From: Saccharospirillum sp039982735
GTDB taxonomy: Bacteria > Pseudomonadota > Gammaproteobacteria > Pseudomonadales > Natronospirillaceae
Reading direction: 5' to 3'
NCBI RefSeq assembly: GCF_039982735.1
Contig: NZ_JBDWXV010000018.1
Coordinates: 124,001 to 188,000, forward strand
Length of the DNA: 64,000 nt
Part shown: positions 16,688 through 25,790 of the stretch, one piece after another
Layout of the letters: the number at the start of each line of letters is the position of its first letter
Numbering within the stretch: position 1 is the stretch's first letter
Program-made: the position numbers and the translations under genes
The notes under the pieces: generated by a model
The model's input: the letters and a program-made list of their open reading frames with translations, nothing else
Databases searched by the model: none
Told to the model about the DNA's origin: nothing

Positions 16688-18108
16688 CCCGGAACCCGGC
16701 AACTGCCACGGCTATCCCGGTATTCGCTGTGGTTGGACACCCCAATCAGGGCAAGTCCAGTCTGGTGTCGACGCTGACTCAGGATGATCACATCGCCGTA
16801 TCACCCGTCAGCGGCACCACCCGGGATGCTCATCGTTACCAATTGATGCTTGAGCAAAGCGTGCTCTATGAACTGATCGATACCCCCGGGTTTCAGCGCG
16901 CACGCCAGATCATCGCCTGGTGTGAACAGCACAGTGAGGGTGCCGCTGGCCGGCCTGAGGCGTTGCGGCGGTTTGTTCAGTCGCATCGCGACGACCCCAA
17001 ATTCGCAGACGACTGCACTCTGCTGACCCCCGTGCTGGAAGGCGCCGGCATTGTCTACGTGGTCGATACCAGCCAGCGTTTTGACGCCACCTTTGAAGCC
17101 GAACTGACGCTGCTCTCCTGGACCGCCCAGCCGCGACTGGCGCTGTTGAACCCAATACGGGAAACCGGACACGAAGCCGAGTGGCAACTGGCGCTGCAGC
17201 AGTATTTTTCGCTGGTGCGTACCTTCAACCCTTTGCAGGCACCGTTTGAACATCATCTGGGTTTGTTGCGCAGCATGGCAGAGATCCATCTGCCCTGGCG
17301 TGAAGGTCTGATGCGCAGCGTCGATGCCTTGTCGGAACAACGCCAGCAGCGCCATCAGCACAGCGCCGAAGCCCTGGTTTTGTATTTGCAACAAGTGCTG
17401 CAACACCGTCTGCGTCTGCCCCTGGCCGGGCCCAAAGATCAACTCAAGCAGCAGGGGCTAGCTCAATTTAACCGCGATATCCAGCGACAGGAGCAGCAAC
17501 TGCAGGTCACCCTCGCGGGCTATTACGGGCATCGCAATCTCGACTGGACCGGCGAATGGCAATCACTGGCGACCGATGACTTGCTGGATGCGCACGAATG
17601 GCGGGCCTGGGGCTTGTCGCGAACCCGGCTGGCGTCACTGAGCGGGGCGGCCGGTGCTGCCTCTGGCCTGGTTGTCGATGCAGCTGTCGGGGGCACCTCC
17701 CTGTTTCTTGGAGCGGTTGTGGGCGGCGCACTGGGCAGTCTGGCCGGAGGCTTTGCCGGACGAGACCCGCTGAGTTTCGAGGTGCTGTCCAGGGTGCCCG
17801 GCTACGAGCAATGGCAACTCGGGCCGGTCTCCAATCTCGAGTTTGCATTGGCCCTGGCGGGGCGAAGCCTGCGCATCTGGTATCAGTTGCGTTGCCGTAA
17901 CCATGCCCGGCGTGATGCGGTCTTGCTCAACCAGTCTGATTTAAGCCACTGGCTGGACGGCCTGGGTCGCAAACAGCAGGTCCAGTGGGTGTACTGGGTC
18001 CGTAAAATGATGAAAAGACCCTTGAACGAGAGTGAACAAAGTCAGTTAATGGGGTTGATTGTTGCTCTAGGGGAGCAAATGGATAAACCTGGTCAGCATC
18101 TGTCTTAG
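16684..18108 (+). CDS. DUF3482-containing GTPase
   Basis: A 474-residue protein with an N-terminal Era/TrmE-like G domain: G1 GHPNQGKSSL near residue 18, a G2 threonine in SGTTRDAH near 45, and G3 DTPGF near 66. The C-terminal DUF3482 region contains a glycine-rich hydrophobic hairpin, roughly 319-359, beginning SGAAGAASGLVVDAAVGG, that could insert in a membrane. It is translationally coupled to the DUF2868 membrane protein, so a GTPase that acts on or with that protein at the inner membrane is the simplest idea. Biological role unknown. No terminator is seen before the next gene 71 bp downstream. Confidence 0.85.
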   Translation: MTRNPATATAIPVFAVVGHPNQGKSSLVSTLTQDDHIAVSPVSGTTRDAHRYQLMLEQSVLYELIDTPGFQRARQIIAWCEQHSEGAAGRPEALRRFVQSHRDDPKFADDCTLLTPVLEGAGIVYVVDTSQRFDATFEAELTLLSWTAQPRLALLNPIRETGHEAEWQLALQQYFSLVRTFNPLQAPFEHHLGLLRSMAEIHLPWREGLMRSVDALSEQRQQRHQHSAEALVLYLQQVLQHRLRLPLAGPKDQLKQQGLAQFNRDIQRQEQQLQVTLAGYYGHRNLDWTGEWQSLATDDLLDAHEWRAWGLSRTRLASLSGAAGAASGLVVDAAVGGTSLFLGAVVGGALGSLAGGFAGRDPLSFEVLSRVPGYEQWQLGPVSNLEFALALAGRSLRIWYQLRCRNHARRDAVLLNQSDLSHWLDGLGRKQQVQWVYWVRKMMKRPLNESEQSQLMGLIVALGEQMDKPGQHLS

Positions 18109-18179
18109 TAAAAAGCCATCACTGTGATACTCTTTGCAGCCATTAACCTTAAAAATCAAACGTGTAAGGACGCCGTAAC

Positions 18180-19157
18180 GTGATCTGGATTGTGCTGGGC
18201 CTGGTAGTCGTATTGGTGATCGTATTGGGCCCGCGGCCCCGGGTGGCGTTGCGGTGGGTCGTCGATGAACTGCCGGTCGAGCTAGGCGGTTTGTCCGACT
18301 GGCTGGCGCAGACGGAGCAATCCCGGGGCGAAGTTACCGAAGGGGCCGAAAAGCACGTTCGATTCGCCAACCCAAATGCACCGGCCAAAACACCGCTGGT
18401 GGTGCTCTACCTGCACGGTTTTTCCGCAACCCGTCAGGAGCTGGCGCCCATTCCCGAACGGGTAGCCGAGGCCATTGGCGCCAACTATTACGGTGCCCGT
18501 TTGACTGGCCATGGCCTCGACAGCGAAAGTCTGGGCAAGGCCCAGGCCGGTGACTGGCTGAAAGACACCGCCGAAGCCTGGCAGATTGCCCGGTCGCTGG
18601 GCGACCGTGTCATCGTCATCAGTTGCTCAACGGGTGGCACTCTGTCTACCTGGCTGGCACAGCAACCATCGGCACAGGATGCCCTGGCCGCCATGGTGCT
18701 GTTCGCTCCCAATTTTCAGCCCCGTCACTGGGCGTCGAAGCTGTTTGGCTGGCCCTGGTCCCGCTATTGGATGCCGTGGCTTGCCGGTCACGAATATGGC
18801 CGGGAACCGGAAGGTGAACTTTCCGGCAAATACTGGACCTCCAGTTACCCGACCCGGGTGTTGCATCAATTACAGGCTCTGGTGGTTGCGGTGAGAAAAA
18901 GCCGGCTCGATGCCATCAAGGCCCCCTCGCTGTTTCTGTACAGTGAGGATGATCATGTGGTGAATGCCAAATACACCGATCGGGTGTATGAGAAGTGGGG
19001 TTCTGAGGTTAAGGAGCGCATTCGAATAGATGGGGTGGACGGGGAGTCCAACCATGTGTTTACCGGAGACATCGTCGCACCACACCGGACTGAGGACAGC
19101 ATTGAACAGGTGCTGGGCTTTCTGGAACAACAGGCATTAGTAACAAAACCGGGTTAG
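18180..19157 (+). CDS. Membrane-anchored alpha/beta hydrolase
   Basis: A 325-residue serine hydrolase. The N-terminus is one hydrophobic helix (MIWIVLGLVVVLVIVLGP) that probably anchors it in the inner membrane. Catalytic elements: oxyanion HGFSA near 82, nucleophile serine in SCSTGG near 146, aspartate in YSEDDHVV near 258, and histidine in ESNHVF near 290. Substrate unknown; lipase/esterase-like. GTG 18180 has AAGGA 9 nt upstream. The stop codon is within the stem of the shared terminator. Confidence 0.8.
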   Translation: MIWIVLGLVVVLVIVLGPRPRVALRWVVDELPVELGGLSDWLAQTEQSRGEVTEGAEKHVRFANPNAPAKTPLVVLYLHGFSATRQELAPIPERVAEAIGANYYGARLTGHGLDSESLGKAQAGDWLKDTAEAWQIARSLGDRVIVISCSTGGTLSTWLAQQPSAQDALAAMVLFAPNFQPRHWASKLFGWPWSRYWMPWLAGHEYGREPEGELSGKYWTSSYPTRVLHQLQALVVAVRKSRLDAIKAPSLFLYSEDDHVVNAKYTDRVYEKWGSEVKERIRIDGVDGESNHVFTGDIVAPHRTEDSIEQVLGFLEQQALVTKPG

Positions 19158-19174
19158 CCTGAAGCCTAACCCGG
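19149..19174. terminator. Bidirectional hairpin terminator
   Basis: Stem CCGGGTTAG 19149-19157 / CTAACCCGG 19166-19174, between the convergent hydrolase and barrel-like genes. The hydrolase stop codon TAG is part of the stem. There is no strong T-run, so termination strength is uncertain. Confidence 0.55.
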
Positions 19175-19187
19175 CTTATCACACGGC

Positions 19188-19634
19188 TTAGAAATGCAGG
19201 CCAACGGTGAAGTATCCATTGCCCGGGTGAGCGCCGCCTTCAATGAACAGTACCCGGTTGCTGATCAGGATATTAAGACCAACTTCAGCGGCCAGGCCAA
19301 AGTCTGCATCACCATTTCCCTCAGCGCCAAGGCCCGGGCCCAGGCTGGCATACATGTCGAGGCCGGTGTCGAGCGGGAAGAGTAACCCCAGGGACAGATC
19401 CCCGCCGATGGCAACGTCATCGTTAAAGCCAACACCCAACTCAAGTTCACCGTAGGTGTTCAGACCATTGTTTTGCAGTGCAGGAACGTAAATGGGGAAG
19501 CCGATGGCGCCGATAAAACCAACGCCACCGCCATAGGAAGCGAGGCCCAGCTCAGCGCCACCGCGGCCACCGGCATAGGCCGTGCTGGCAAGTGTTGCGG
19601 CTGCGAGCGTTGCTGCGATCAGTACTTTTTTCAT
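19188..19634 (-). CDS. Small secreted, probably outer-membrane barrel-like protein
   Basis: A 148-residue protein with a clear Sec signal peptide (MKKVLIAATLAAATLASTAYA-GG). The mature part is glycine-rich with alternating hydrophobic residues (ELELGVGFNDDVAIGGDLSL, then DMYASLGPGLGAE) and ends in a C-terminal phenylalanine after a beta-type segment (YFTVGLHF), the pattern of an outer-membrane beta-barrel of about eight strands. No family recognised. ATG 19634 has GAGG 8 nt upstream. Followed by the shared terminator hairpin. Confidence 0.75.
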   Translation of the reverse strand: MKKVLIAATLAAATLASTAYAGGRGGAELGLASYGGGVGFIGAIGFPIYVPALQNNGLNTYGELELGVGFNDDVAIGGDLSLGLLFPLDTGLDMYASLGPGLGAEGNGDADFGLAAEVGLNILISNRVLFIEGGAHPGNGYFTVGLHF

Positions 19635-19844
19635 GTGAGTATCCTCTAGCAAACAGTGTGGAGTTTCGAAGCTAAACAGCCCTGTATAAGACTCGTGACA
19701 ATGCAGTCTAGCGGGTCACAACGATAAATTGAACGTTGTAACGGTCAGAACGGCTATGGAAATCAACGCCAGGGTCACTTAAACTTCGCGACCTCATTAA
19801 TCTGTGGCTCTGGATTTGCGATCCAGCCCGCTATAGGAAGTTTC

Positions 19845-20852
19845 ATGACTGACACCACTGTAGCAGAAACCATTGCGGTTTCTGCAATGTATCACTTCGT
19901 TCGTCTCAACGATTACGCCGACTACCGTCAACCCCTGCTGGATATGATGGAGGCGGAAGGCATTCGAGGCACCTTGTTGCTCGCGTCCGAGGGCATCAAT
20001 GGCACGGTCGCCGGCCGACCGGAGGCCATAGAGCGCCTTCTTGGCTGGATCAAAAGCCAGGGCCCGTTCGCCGGCCTCAGCCACAAGGAATCGTTTTGCG
20101 ATGAGATGCCGTTTTACCGCACCAAGGTAAAGCTTAAGAAAGAGATCGTCACCATGGGTGTTGAAGGCATCGATCCGCTGAATGTAGTCGGTACCTATGT
20201 AAAACCCGAAGATTGGAACTCCCTGATTTCAGACCCTGAGGTCGTGCTGGTCGATACTCGCAACGAGTACGAAGTGGCCATTGGCACTTTCAAGAATGCG
20301 CTGAACCCGCACACCCAAACCTTTCGCGAATTTCCGGACTATGTAAAACAGAACCTCGACCCGGCCAAGCACAAGAAAGTCGCCATGTTTTGCACCGGTG
20401 GAATTCGCTGCGAAAAATCCACGGCTTACCTGAAAGAGCAGGGCTTTAACGAGGTGTACCATCTTGAGGGTGGCATTCTGAAATACCTAGAGAACGTTTC
20501 GGAAGCCGATTCCCTGTGGCAGGGCGAGTGCTTTGTGTTCGACAATCGGGTCACGGTAAAACACGGCCTCGAACCCGGCCGCTACGACCAGTGCCACGCC
20601 TGCCGGATGCCCATTTCCGATACCGAAAAAGCCCACGCCCATTACGAACCGGGCGTCAGCTGCCCGCACTGCTACGACAAGGTGACCGAAGACCGCCGTC
20701 AGCGCTTTATCGAACGCGAACGCCAGGTGCAACTGGCCAAAGCGCGCGGTGAAGCGCACATAGGTGCCGACGCCAAAGAAAGCATCGAACAGCGCCGGGG
20801 TCGCAAAGCGGCTGAGCGTGAGGCCCAGCGGACTGCTAACTTGTCTGCATAG
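19845..20852 (+). CDS. trhO: tRNA uridine(34) hydroxylase TrhO (rhodanese family)
   Basis: Oxygen-dependent hydroxylase that makes 5-hydroxyuridine at the wobble position of tRNAs. The 335-residue product has the N-terminal UPF0176 domain (SEGINGTVAG near 46), a rhodanese domain with the catalytic cysteine in FCTGGIRCEK near 185, and a cysteine-rich C-terminal part (CHACRMPIS and CPHCYDK near 247 and 267). AGGAAG precedes ATG 19845. It is alone, convergent with galM, and separated from it by foldback element 2. Confidence 0.93.
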   Translation: MTDTTVAETIAVSAMYHFVRLNDYADYRQPLLDMMEAEGIRGTLLLASEGINGTVAGRPEAIERLLGWIKSQGPFAGLSHKESFCDEMPFYRTKVKLKKEIVTMGVEGIDPLNVVGTYVKPEDWNSLISDPEVVLVDTRNEYEVAIGTFKNALNPHTQTFREFPDYVKQNLDPAKHKKVAMFCTGGIRCEKSTAYLKEQGFNEVYHLEGGILKYLENVSEADSLWQGECFVFDNRVTVKHGLEPGRYDQCHACRMPISDTEKAHAHYEPGVSCPHCYDKVTEDRRQRFIERERQVQLAKARGEAHIGADAKESIEQRRGRKAAEREAQRTANLSA

Positions 20853-20893
20853 CTCAAGTTTCGGAGTTCGGGGCTGCTAGGTGGCGTTGGCCC

Positions 20894-21006
20894 GCACCGG
20901 CCACCTGGGGCACCCCTGTGGGGTCGGCGTAAATCCGTCCATGGAGCCTAGGCCGCAGCATCCCTGCTGCGGACTCCCCCACAGGGGCACCCCAGGTAGC
21001 CGCAGC
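20894..21006 (-). repeat. Foldback element copy 2 (113 bp)
   Basis: Minimal-length copy. Folding strand is minus: 5' arm 20977-21006, beginning GCTGCGGCTA and ending CCCTGTGGGG; 3' arm 20894-20923. Pairing: 25 Watson-Crick, three G.T wobbles, two mismatches. Hairpin A is CCGCAGCA-GGGA-TGCTGCGG. It sits in the gap between convergent trhO and galM, and could act there as a 3' processing or termination signal, although no T-run follows. Confidence 0.92.
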
Positions 21007-21051
21007 TTGTCTACTCAGCGAACTCCGAAACTTGTATTAGCTGCGGAGGTT

Positions 21052-22122
21052 TCAATCCTGCCCGAATCCAAAAACCAGAGTAGCCCGGTAAGTCTGATCC
21101 GGTGTCAGGGTGCAATCAGGAAAGTGGTCGTGATTGGGCGAGTCAGGCCAAGCGCCCGGCTCCATGCAGAAAGCGCCGTGGCGCTGATACGTCTCTGTGT
21201 CGTTCTTAGGCGTCCCGCCCAGAAAACCACCACTGTAGAACTGCAAACCGGGCAGGGTGCTCGAACAGCGCATCCAGCGACCGCTGGGTAAATGCCGGGC
21301 TTCGGCCATCAACGTCAGTGGGCCTTCCATTTTTTTGCCAAATACATAGTTGTGATCGTAGCCGCCAGCCCGAGCCAGGCTCGGGTCATCCAGGGTTTCC
21401 AGTGCCTGATCGATTGGGCGCCAGTTGCGCAAATCCAACGCCGTGTTTTCAACCTTAACCAGCTCGCCTGTCGGCAGCAGCGTGGCATCGATGTCTGTTA
21501 CGGTGTCGCTGTGTACCCGGAATTCATGATCTTTCAGCGTGCCCGCCGCTTCACCCGCAAGATTGAAGTAAGCATGGTTGGTCAGATTTACCAGCGTGGG
21601 TTTGGTCGTCGTTGCCTCGTAGTCGATGACAACCTCATCTTTATCCGTTAGCCGGATTCGCTGAGTTATTGTCAGCTCGCCCGGGTAGCCGGCATCGCCG
21701 TCCGGTGACGTCAGGGTGAAAATCAGACTGGGTTCATCGTTTTCCAGGTTGATCTGGCTGTCCCAAATGAGGTGACCAAAGCCTTGTGAGCCACCGTGCA
21801 GATGATGCCCGCCACTGTTGCACTCCAGTTCCAATGCCTGACCGTTGACGCGGGTTTTGCCATGGCCAATGCGGTTGGCGTAGCGGCCAATGGTCGCGCC
21901 AAAGTTGGCGTTCTGGGCAATAAAGGCCTCAAGAGTGTCGCAACCCAGAACCAGGTTGTCGTTATCCGCCATACCGGGTAATCGAAAGCCCACGAATGCC
22001 GCCCCCAGGTTGTAAAACCGGGCTTCGCTTCCGTTTTTGTTGCGCAGCGTAAAGGCTTTAACGGCGCGGCCGTCACTGAGGGTGCCAATGGTTTCTTCAG
22101 AGTTGATTGGGGTGACGGTCAC
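21052..22122 (-). CDS. galM: Aldose 1-epimerase (galactose mutarotase)
   Basis: Interconverts alpha and beta anomers of galactose to feed galactokinase. The 356-residue product shows the family histidines: NRIGHGKTRV near 84, GGHHLHGGSQGFG near 103 and NLTNHAYFNLAGE near 178, plus the catalytic glutamate near the C-terminus. GTG 22122 is chosen because GGAG lies 6 nt upstream and the protein aligns from there; the frame stays open to 22230, across part of foldback element 3, which is not coding. It is the last gene of galT-galK-galM, separated from galK by 284 bp that hold the element. Confidence 0.93.
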   Translation of the reverse strand: MTVTPINSEETIGTLSDGRAVKAFTLRNKNGSEARFYNLGAAFVGFRLPGMADNDNLVLGCDTLEAFIAQNANFGATIGRYANRIGHGKTRVNGQALELECNSGGHHLHGGSQGFGHLIWDSQINLENDEPSLIFTLTSPDGDAGYPGELTITQRIRLTDKDEVVIDYEATTTKPTLVNLTNHAYFNLAGEAAGTLKDHEFRVHSDTVTDIDATLLPTGELVKVENTALDLRNWRPIDQALETLDDPSLARAGGYDHNYVFGKKMEGPLTLMAEARHLPSGRWMRCSSTLPGLQFYSGGFLGGTPKNDTETYQRHGAFCMEPGAWPDSPNHDHFPDCTLTPDQTYRATLVFGFGQD

Positions 22123-22187
22123 AGGGTGCTCCAGATTATTGTTTGGCAAGTCATTATCACTCGAGATTTGAGGTTCGCACATTGCGA

Positions 22188-22300
22188 GCGGTGGGTGCCG
22201 GTGGTGCCTCTGCGGGGGAGTCCGCAACATGGATGTTGCGGTCTAGGCTCCATGGATGGATTCACGCCGACCCCGCAGAGGCACCACCGGTGCCCGCCGC
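22188..22300 (+). repeat. Foldback element copy 3 (113 bp)
   Basis: Folding strand is plus, antisense to the gal operon. Arms 22188-22217 (begins GCGGTGGGTG, ends CTCTGCGGGG) and 22271-22300; 27 Watson-Crick pairs, three G.T wobbles, no mismatch. Hairpin A reads CCGCAACATGGATGTTGCGG, an A-T for G-C pair swap relative to copies 2 and 4, i.e. a compensatory change. It lies inside the operon, between galK and galM. Confidence 0.92.
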
Positions 22301-22406
22301 AGACGACAGGCACCAAAGTAACGTTGACGTCTTTGGTTAAGGTTAATGTGCGCCGTATTGTGAAAGCAGCAGCCGGGCAAGTCCATCCCGGCACTGGCAT
22401 TTGTGG

Positions 22407-23555
22407 TCAGTCCGGGTAGGCACCGTCGACCGGGTGGCAGACGTAGACCGTTGGCTTGATGCCAAATTCGGCCTCGTAGCGCTGGTTTACCCGCTCGATA
22501 ACCGCCTCGACCTGATGCTCGTGCACTAGCGACACCACACAGCCACCGAAGCCACCGCCGGTCATACGAACACCGCCCTGGTCACCGATCAGGTCTGCCA
22601 CCATGGCGACCAGTCCATCGATGGGTGGCACAGTGATTTCGAAATCATCCCGCATGGACGCATGGCTGGCGGCCATTAATTCGCTAATTCGGGGCCAGTC
22701 GGACTGGGCGAGGGCATCGGCCGCGGCCAGGGTGCGCTCGTTTTCGGTGATGATGTGACGGGCTCGACGGTAGGTGACCGGGTCCATCCCGTCCTTCGCT
22801 TGTTCCAGCTGATCCAGTGTCGCATCGCGCAAGGCTGGTACCTGCAAATGCCGGGCGGCAGCTTCACATTGCAACCGGCGCTGGTTGTATTCGCTGTCGA
22901 CCAGACCGCGTTTCACATTGGAGTTGATGATGACGATGGCCGCATCCGCAGGCATGGGTACCGGCTGGGTGGTCAGGCTACGGCAGTCGATCAGGGCGGC
23001 GTGGCCCTGTTGTCCGCGGGCCGATATTAACTGATCCATAATGCCGCACTGGCAACCGACAAACTGGTTTTCAGCCTGCTGGCTGAACAGGGCCGCTTGG
23101 GTGCCGCTGAGGGTTTCCCCGGCCAGTTGGGTCATGGCGCGGGCAGTCACCACTTCGAGTGAAGCCGATGAACTGAGGCCAGCGCCCTGGGGCACATTAC
23201 CGGTGACCAGTAAATCAGCGCCACAGAGCTGGTAACCCGCCTTGCGCAGTACGTCGCAGACACCGCGCAAGTAATCGGACCAGGGCGCAGCAGCGTCGTG
23301 CTCGATGGGCTCATCCAGGTGGAAGCTTGAGCGGGCTTCATTCAGGTCGAGTGCCACCAGATTGACAACCCGGTCTTCGCGCGGGTTGCCAACAATACAG
23401 GTGTGGTAATCAATGGCTGCCGGCAACACAAAGCCATCGTTGTAGTCGGTGTGCTCGCCGATCAGGTTGACGCGACCCGGTGCCTGAAAGTGATGGTGTG
23501 CGGCGGTGCCATAGAGCCGTTCGAAGGCCTGGCGGGCGGTGGTGTACGGATCCAT
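22407..23555 (-). CDS. galK: Galactokinase
   Basis: Phosphorylates alpha-D-galactose with ATP, second Leloir step. A 382-residue GHMP kinase of the usual length: sugar-binding GRVNLIGEHTDYNDGFVLP near 27, the ATP-binding GAGLSSSASLEV near 122, and GGGFGGCVV near 335. Its ATG overlaps the galT stop codon (TAATG), so the two are translationally coupled. Downstream, foldback element 3 separates it from galM. Confidence 0.97.
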   Translation of the reverse strand: MDPYTTARQAFERLYGTAAHHHFQAPGRVNLIGEHTDYNDGFVLPAAIDYHTCIVGNPREDRVVNLVALDLNEARSSFHLDEPIEHDAAAPWSDYLRGVCDVLRKAGYQLCGADLLVTGNVPQGAGLSSSASLEVVTARAMTQLAGETLSGTQAALFSQQAENQFVGCQCGIMDQLISARGQQGHAALIDCRSLTTQPVPMPADAAIVIINSNVKRGLVDSEYNQRRLQCEAAARHLQVPALRDATLDQLEQAKDGMDPVTYRRARHIITENERTLAAADALAQSDWPRISELMAASHASMRDDFEITVPPIDGLVAMVADLIGDQGGVRMTGGGFGGCVVSLVHEHQVEAVIERVNQRYEAEFGIKPTVYVCHPVDGAYPD

Positions 23556-24604
23556 TAGCGTTGTTCCCGGTAGTGGATGTCGCTGAGTGTCTGCAGCCGT
23601 TCGGCCGCTTGCTCAGGCGTTAGATCACGTTGCGGTTCAGCCAGCATCTCATAGCCGACCATGAACTTGCGCACGGTGGCACTGCGCAGCAGGGGCGGGT
23701 AGAAGTGCGCATGCACCTGCCAGTGGTCGTTCGCTTTGCCATCGCAGGGGGCACCGTGCCATCCCATAGAGTAGGGGAAGGAGGTCTTAAACAGGTTGTC
23801 GTAACGAGTCGTCAGGCGCTTGAGTATGTCGGCCAGCGCGTGCTTTTCATTGGCGTTCAGGTCCGTCAGGTGGCGCCGGTGCTGGCGCGGCATCAGCAAT
23901 GTCTCGAACGGCCAGCTGGCCCAGAACGGTACCACGGCGATCCAGTGGTCGTTGCTGACCACGGTGCGGCTGCCGTCAGCGGCTTCCCGGTCTGCATAGT
24001 CGAGTAGCAGGGGGCGACCGTGTTGTTCAAAATAATCGCGCTGGGCGCTGTGCTCCCGGGCGGGCAGGGTGGGCAGGCCATTGCTGGCCCAAATCTGGCC
24101 GTGCGGGTGTGGTTGCGAGCAACCCATCACCGTGCCCTTGTTTTCAAACAACTGCACCCAGCGATAGCGACTGCCCAGTTCCTCCAGTTGCTCGACCCAG
24201 GTATCGACCACCTTGCCAATGGCCGGCACCGACATTTGCGGCAGCGTCAGTGCATGATCCGGGCTGAAACACAGCACCCGGGCCTCACCCTGTTCGGCCT
24301 GAACCTGCATCAGCGGGTCATGCTCTGTTTCATAGACGGGTGTGTCGGCGGTAAGAGCGCCGAAATCGTTTCCAAAAACGAAGGTATCGGCGTAGTCCGG
24401 GTTACGGTCGCCGGAAATTCGCGTGTTACCCGCGCACAGGTAGCAATTCGGGTCGTGGTGGGGCAATTCCGGTTCATTGACCGCTTCGGTCTGCCCCTGC
24501 CAGGGCCGCTTGGAACGGTGCGGAGAGACCAGTACCCAGTCTTCAGTCAGGGGGTTGAACCGCCGGTGCGGATGATCGCTCGGGTTGAAGGAATGGGCGC
24601 TCAT
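23555..24604 (-). CDS. galT: Galactose-1-phosphate uridylyltransferase
   Basis: Exchanges UMP between UDP-glucose and galactose-1-phosphate. 349 residues, as in E. coli. The nucleophilic histidine is in GCSQPHPHGQIW near 165; zinc ligands CYLC near 54 and the histidines near 115 and 164 are present. Strong AGGAGG 6 nt before ATG 24604. First gene of galT-galK-galM, divergent from galR; no galE is in the window, so the epimerase must be elsewhere. Confidence 0.97.
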   Translation of the reverse strand: MSAHSFNPSDHPHRRFNPLTEDWVLVSPHRSKRPWQGQTEAVNEPELPHHDPNCYLCAGNTRISGDRNPDYADTFVFGNDFGALTADTPVYETEHDPLMQVQAEQGEARVLCFSPDHALTLPQMSVPAIGKVVDTWVEQLEELGSRYRWVQLFENKGTVMGCSQPHPHGQIWASNGLPTLPAREHSAQRDYFEQHGRPLLLDYADREAADGSRTVVSNDHWIAVVPFWASWPFETLLMPRQHRRHLTDLNANEKHALADILKRLTTRYDNLFKTSFPYSMGWHGAPCDGKANDHWQVHAHFYPPLLRSATVRKFMVGYEMLAEPQRDLTPEQAAERLQTLSDIHYREQR

Positions 24605-24632
24605 TGCAGCCTCCTGTTATTCTTTGGATTGC

Positions 24633-24660
24633 AGTTTATCGCATTTGAAAACGTTTTCAA
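24633..24660 (-). promoter_or_regulatory. gal promoter with GalR operator on the -35 box
   Basis: A perfect 16-bp palindrome TTGAAAACGTTTTCAA at 24645-24660 fits the LacI/GalR operator pattern with a central CG. Read on the minus strand, its first six bases TTGAAA are a -35 box; 16 bp later comes TAAACT (24633-24638) as -10. The repressor would therefore cover the galT promoter. The site is 98 bp from the galR start codon, so it may also autoregulate galR. Confidence 0.75.
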
Positions 24661-24757
24661 GATTGAATTGGTTGCCAGAGCTCCGGCGCGCGTTGTATCA
24701 ATTCAGAAAAGCGGTCAAACTTGATTCATACTCAAAGCGGTTCAGGAGAGTAGGGCA

Positions 24758-25774
24758 TTGGCAAACATTAAGGATGTTGCGAAAGCAGCAGGGGTCTCGG
24801 TGTCGACGGTTTCACGGGTCATTAACGACTCGGCATCGGTTGTGCCCGATAAACGCCAGGCCGTACTGGCCGCGATGGAAGCGTTGCAGTACCGCCCCAA
24901 CTCTCTGGCGCGTGCCCTGGTCAACAGCCGGTCTGACTGCGTCGGTTTACTGGTGGGTGAAATTGACTCTCCTTTCTTTGGTGCGCTGATGGCGGGTGTG
25001 CATCACGTCGTGCACGACAGTGGCAAGCATGTGATCGTAACAGCGGGCTATCACCACATCGATAAAGAGCGGGATTCAATCCGTTTCCTGCTCGACCGTC
25101 GCTGCGACGCTCTGGTTATTCACTCCAAGGCCTTGCCTGATGATGAGCTGGTTCGACTGCTCGAGCTCGATATTCCCATCATCATTGTGAACCGGCTGAT
25201 TCGCGGCTGGGAACATCGTTGCGTCTATCTCGACAACGAGTATGGCGCCTATCTGGCAACCCGGCATTTGTTGTCGAAAGGCCACCGGGACATCGCCTAC
25301 ATTGGCACCAACATCGCGATTGAAGACGGTGCCGACCGGGTGCACGGCTACCGGCGCGCCCTGGAGGAATTCTCCGTTCCCTTTAACGAGCGCAAGGTGG
25401 TGCGAACCTTCCCGGATGAAGAGGGTGGCCACAATGCCATGGCTGAGGTTGTCAGTCGCAACCTGGGTGTTACCGCGGTTTTTACTTACAATGACGCCAT
25501 GGCCGCCGGTGCCATTACCATGCTGCAGGATTCAGGGCACCGGGTACCGGAAGAAATATCAGTGGTTGGGTTCGATGATGTGATTCTCGCTCGCCTGCTG
25601 AACCCCAGACTGACCACCATTCGTTACCCGGTCTATGAAATGGGGGCTCTGGCGGCCCGTATTGTCATGCATCAGCTCGACAGTAAATTCGCCAGTGCCG
25701 ACCAGCCGTTGCGATTTACCCCGCGCCTAATTGAACGACAGTCGGTTCGGGATGCAGCGCCGGTCGCGGTCTAG
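24758..25774 (+). CDS. galR: LacI-family repressor, GalR-like
   Basis: A 338-residue DNA-binding repressor. The HTH is at the N-terminus (IKDVAKAAGVSVSTVSRVIN), followed by the hinge helix (PNSLARALV) and a periplasmic-binding-protein-like effector domain (SVVGFDDVILARLLNPRLTT near 268). It starts with TTG at 24758, with CAGGAG about 10 nt upstream; no ATG or GTG start would keep the HTH intact. Divergent from galT with the operator between, so galactose (or a derivative) as inducer is a reasonable inference. Paralogues GalR/GalS cannot be told apart. Confidence 0.9.
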   Translation: MANIKDVAKAAGVSVSTVSRVINDSASVVPDKRQAVLAAMEALQYRPNSLARALVNSRSDCVGLLVGEIDSPFFGALMAGVHHVVHDSGKHVIVTAGYHHIDKERDSIRFLLDRRCDALVIHSKALPDDELVRLLELDIPIIIVNRLIRGWEHRCVYLDNEYGAYLATRHLLSKGHRDIAYIGTNIAIEDGADRVHGYRRALEEFSVPFNERKVVRTFPDEEGGHNAMAEVVSRNLGVTAVFTYNDAMAAGAITMLQDSGHRVPEEISVVGFDDVILARLLNPRLTTIRYPVYEMGALAARIVMHQLDSKFASADQPLRFTPRLIERQSVRDAAPVAV

Positions 25775-25790
25775 AACCAGGGCTTCAACT

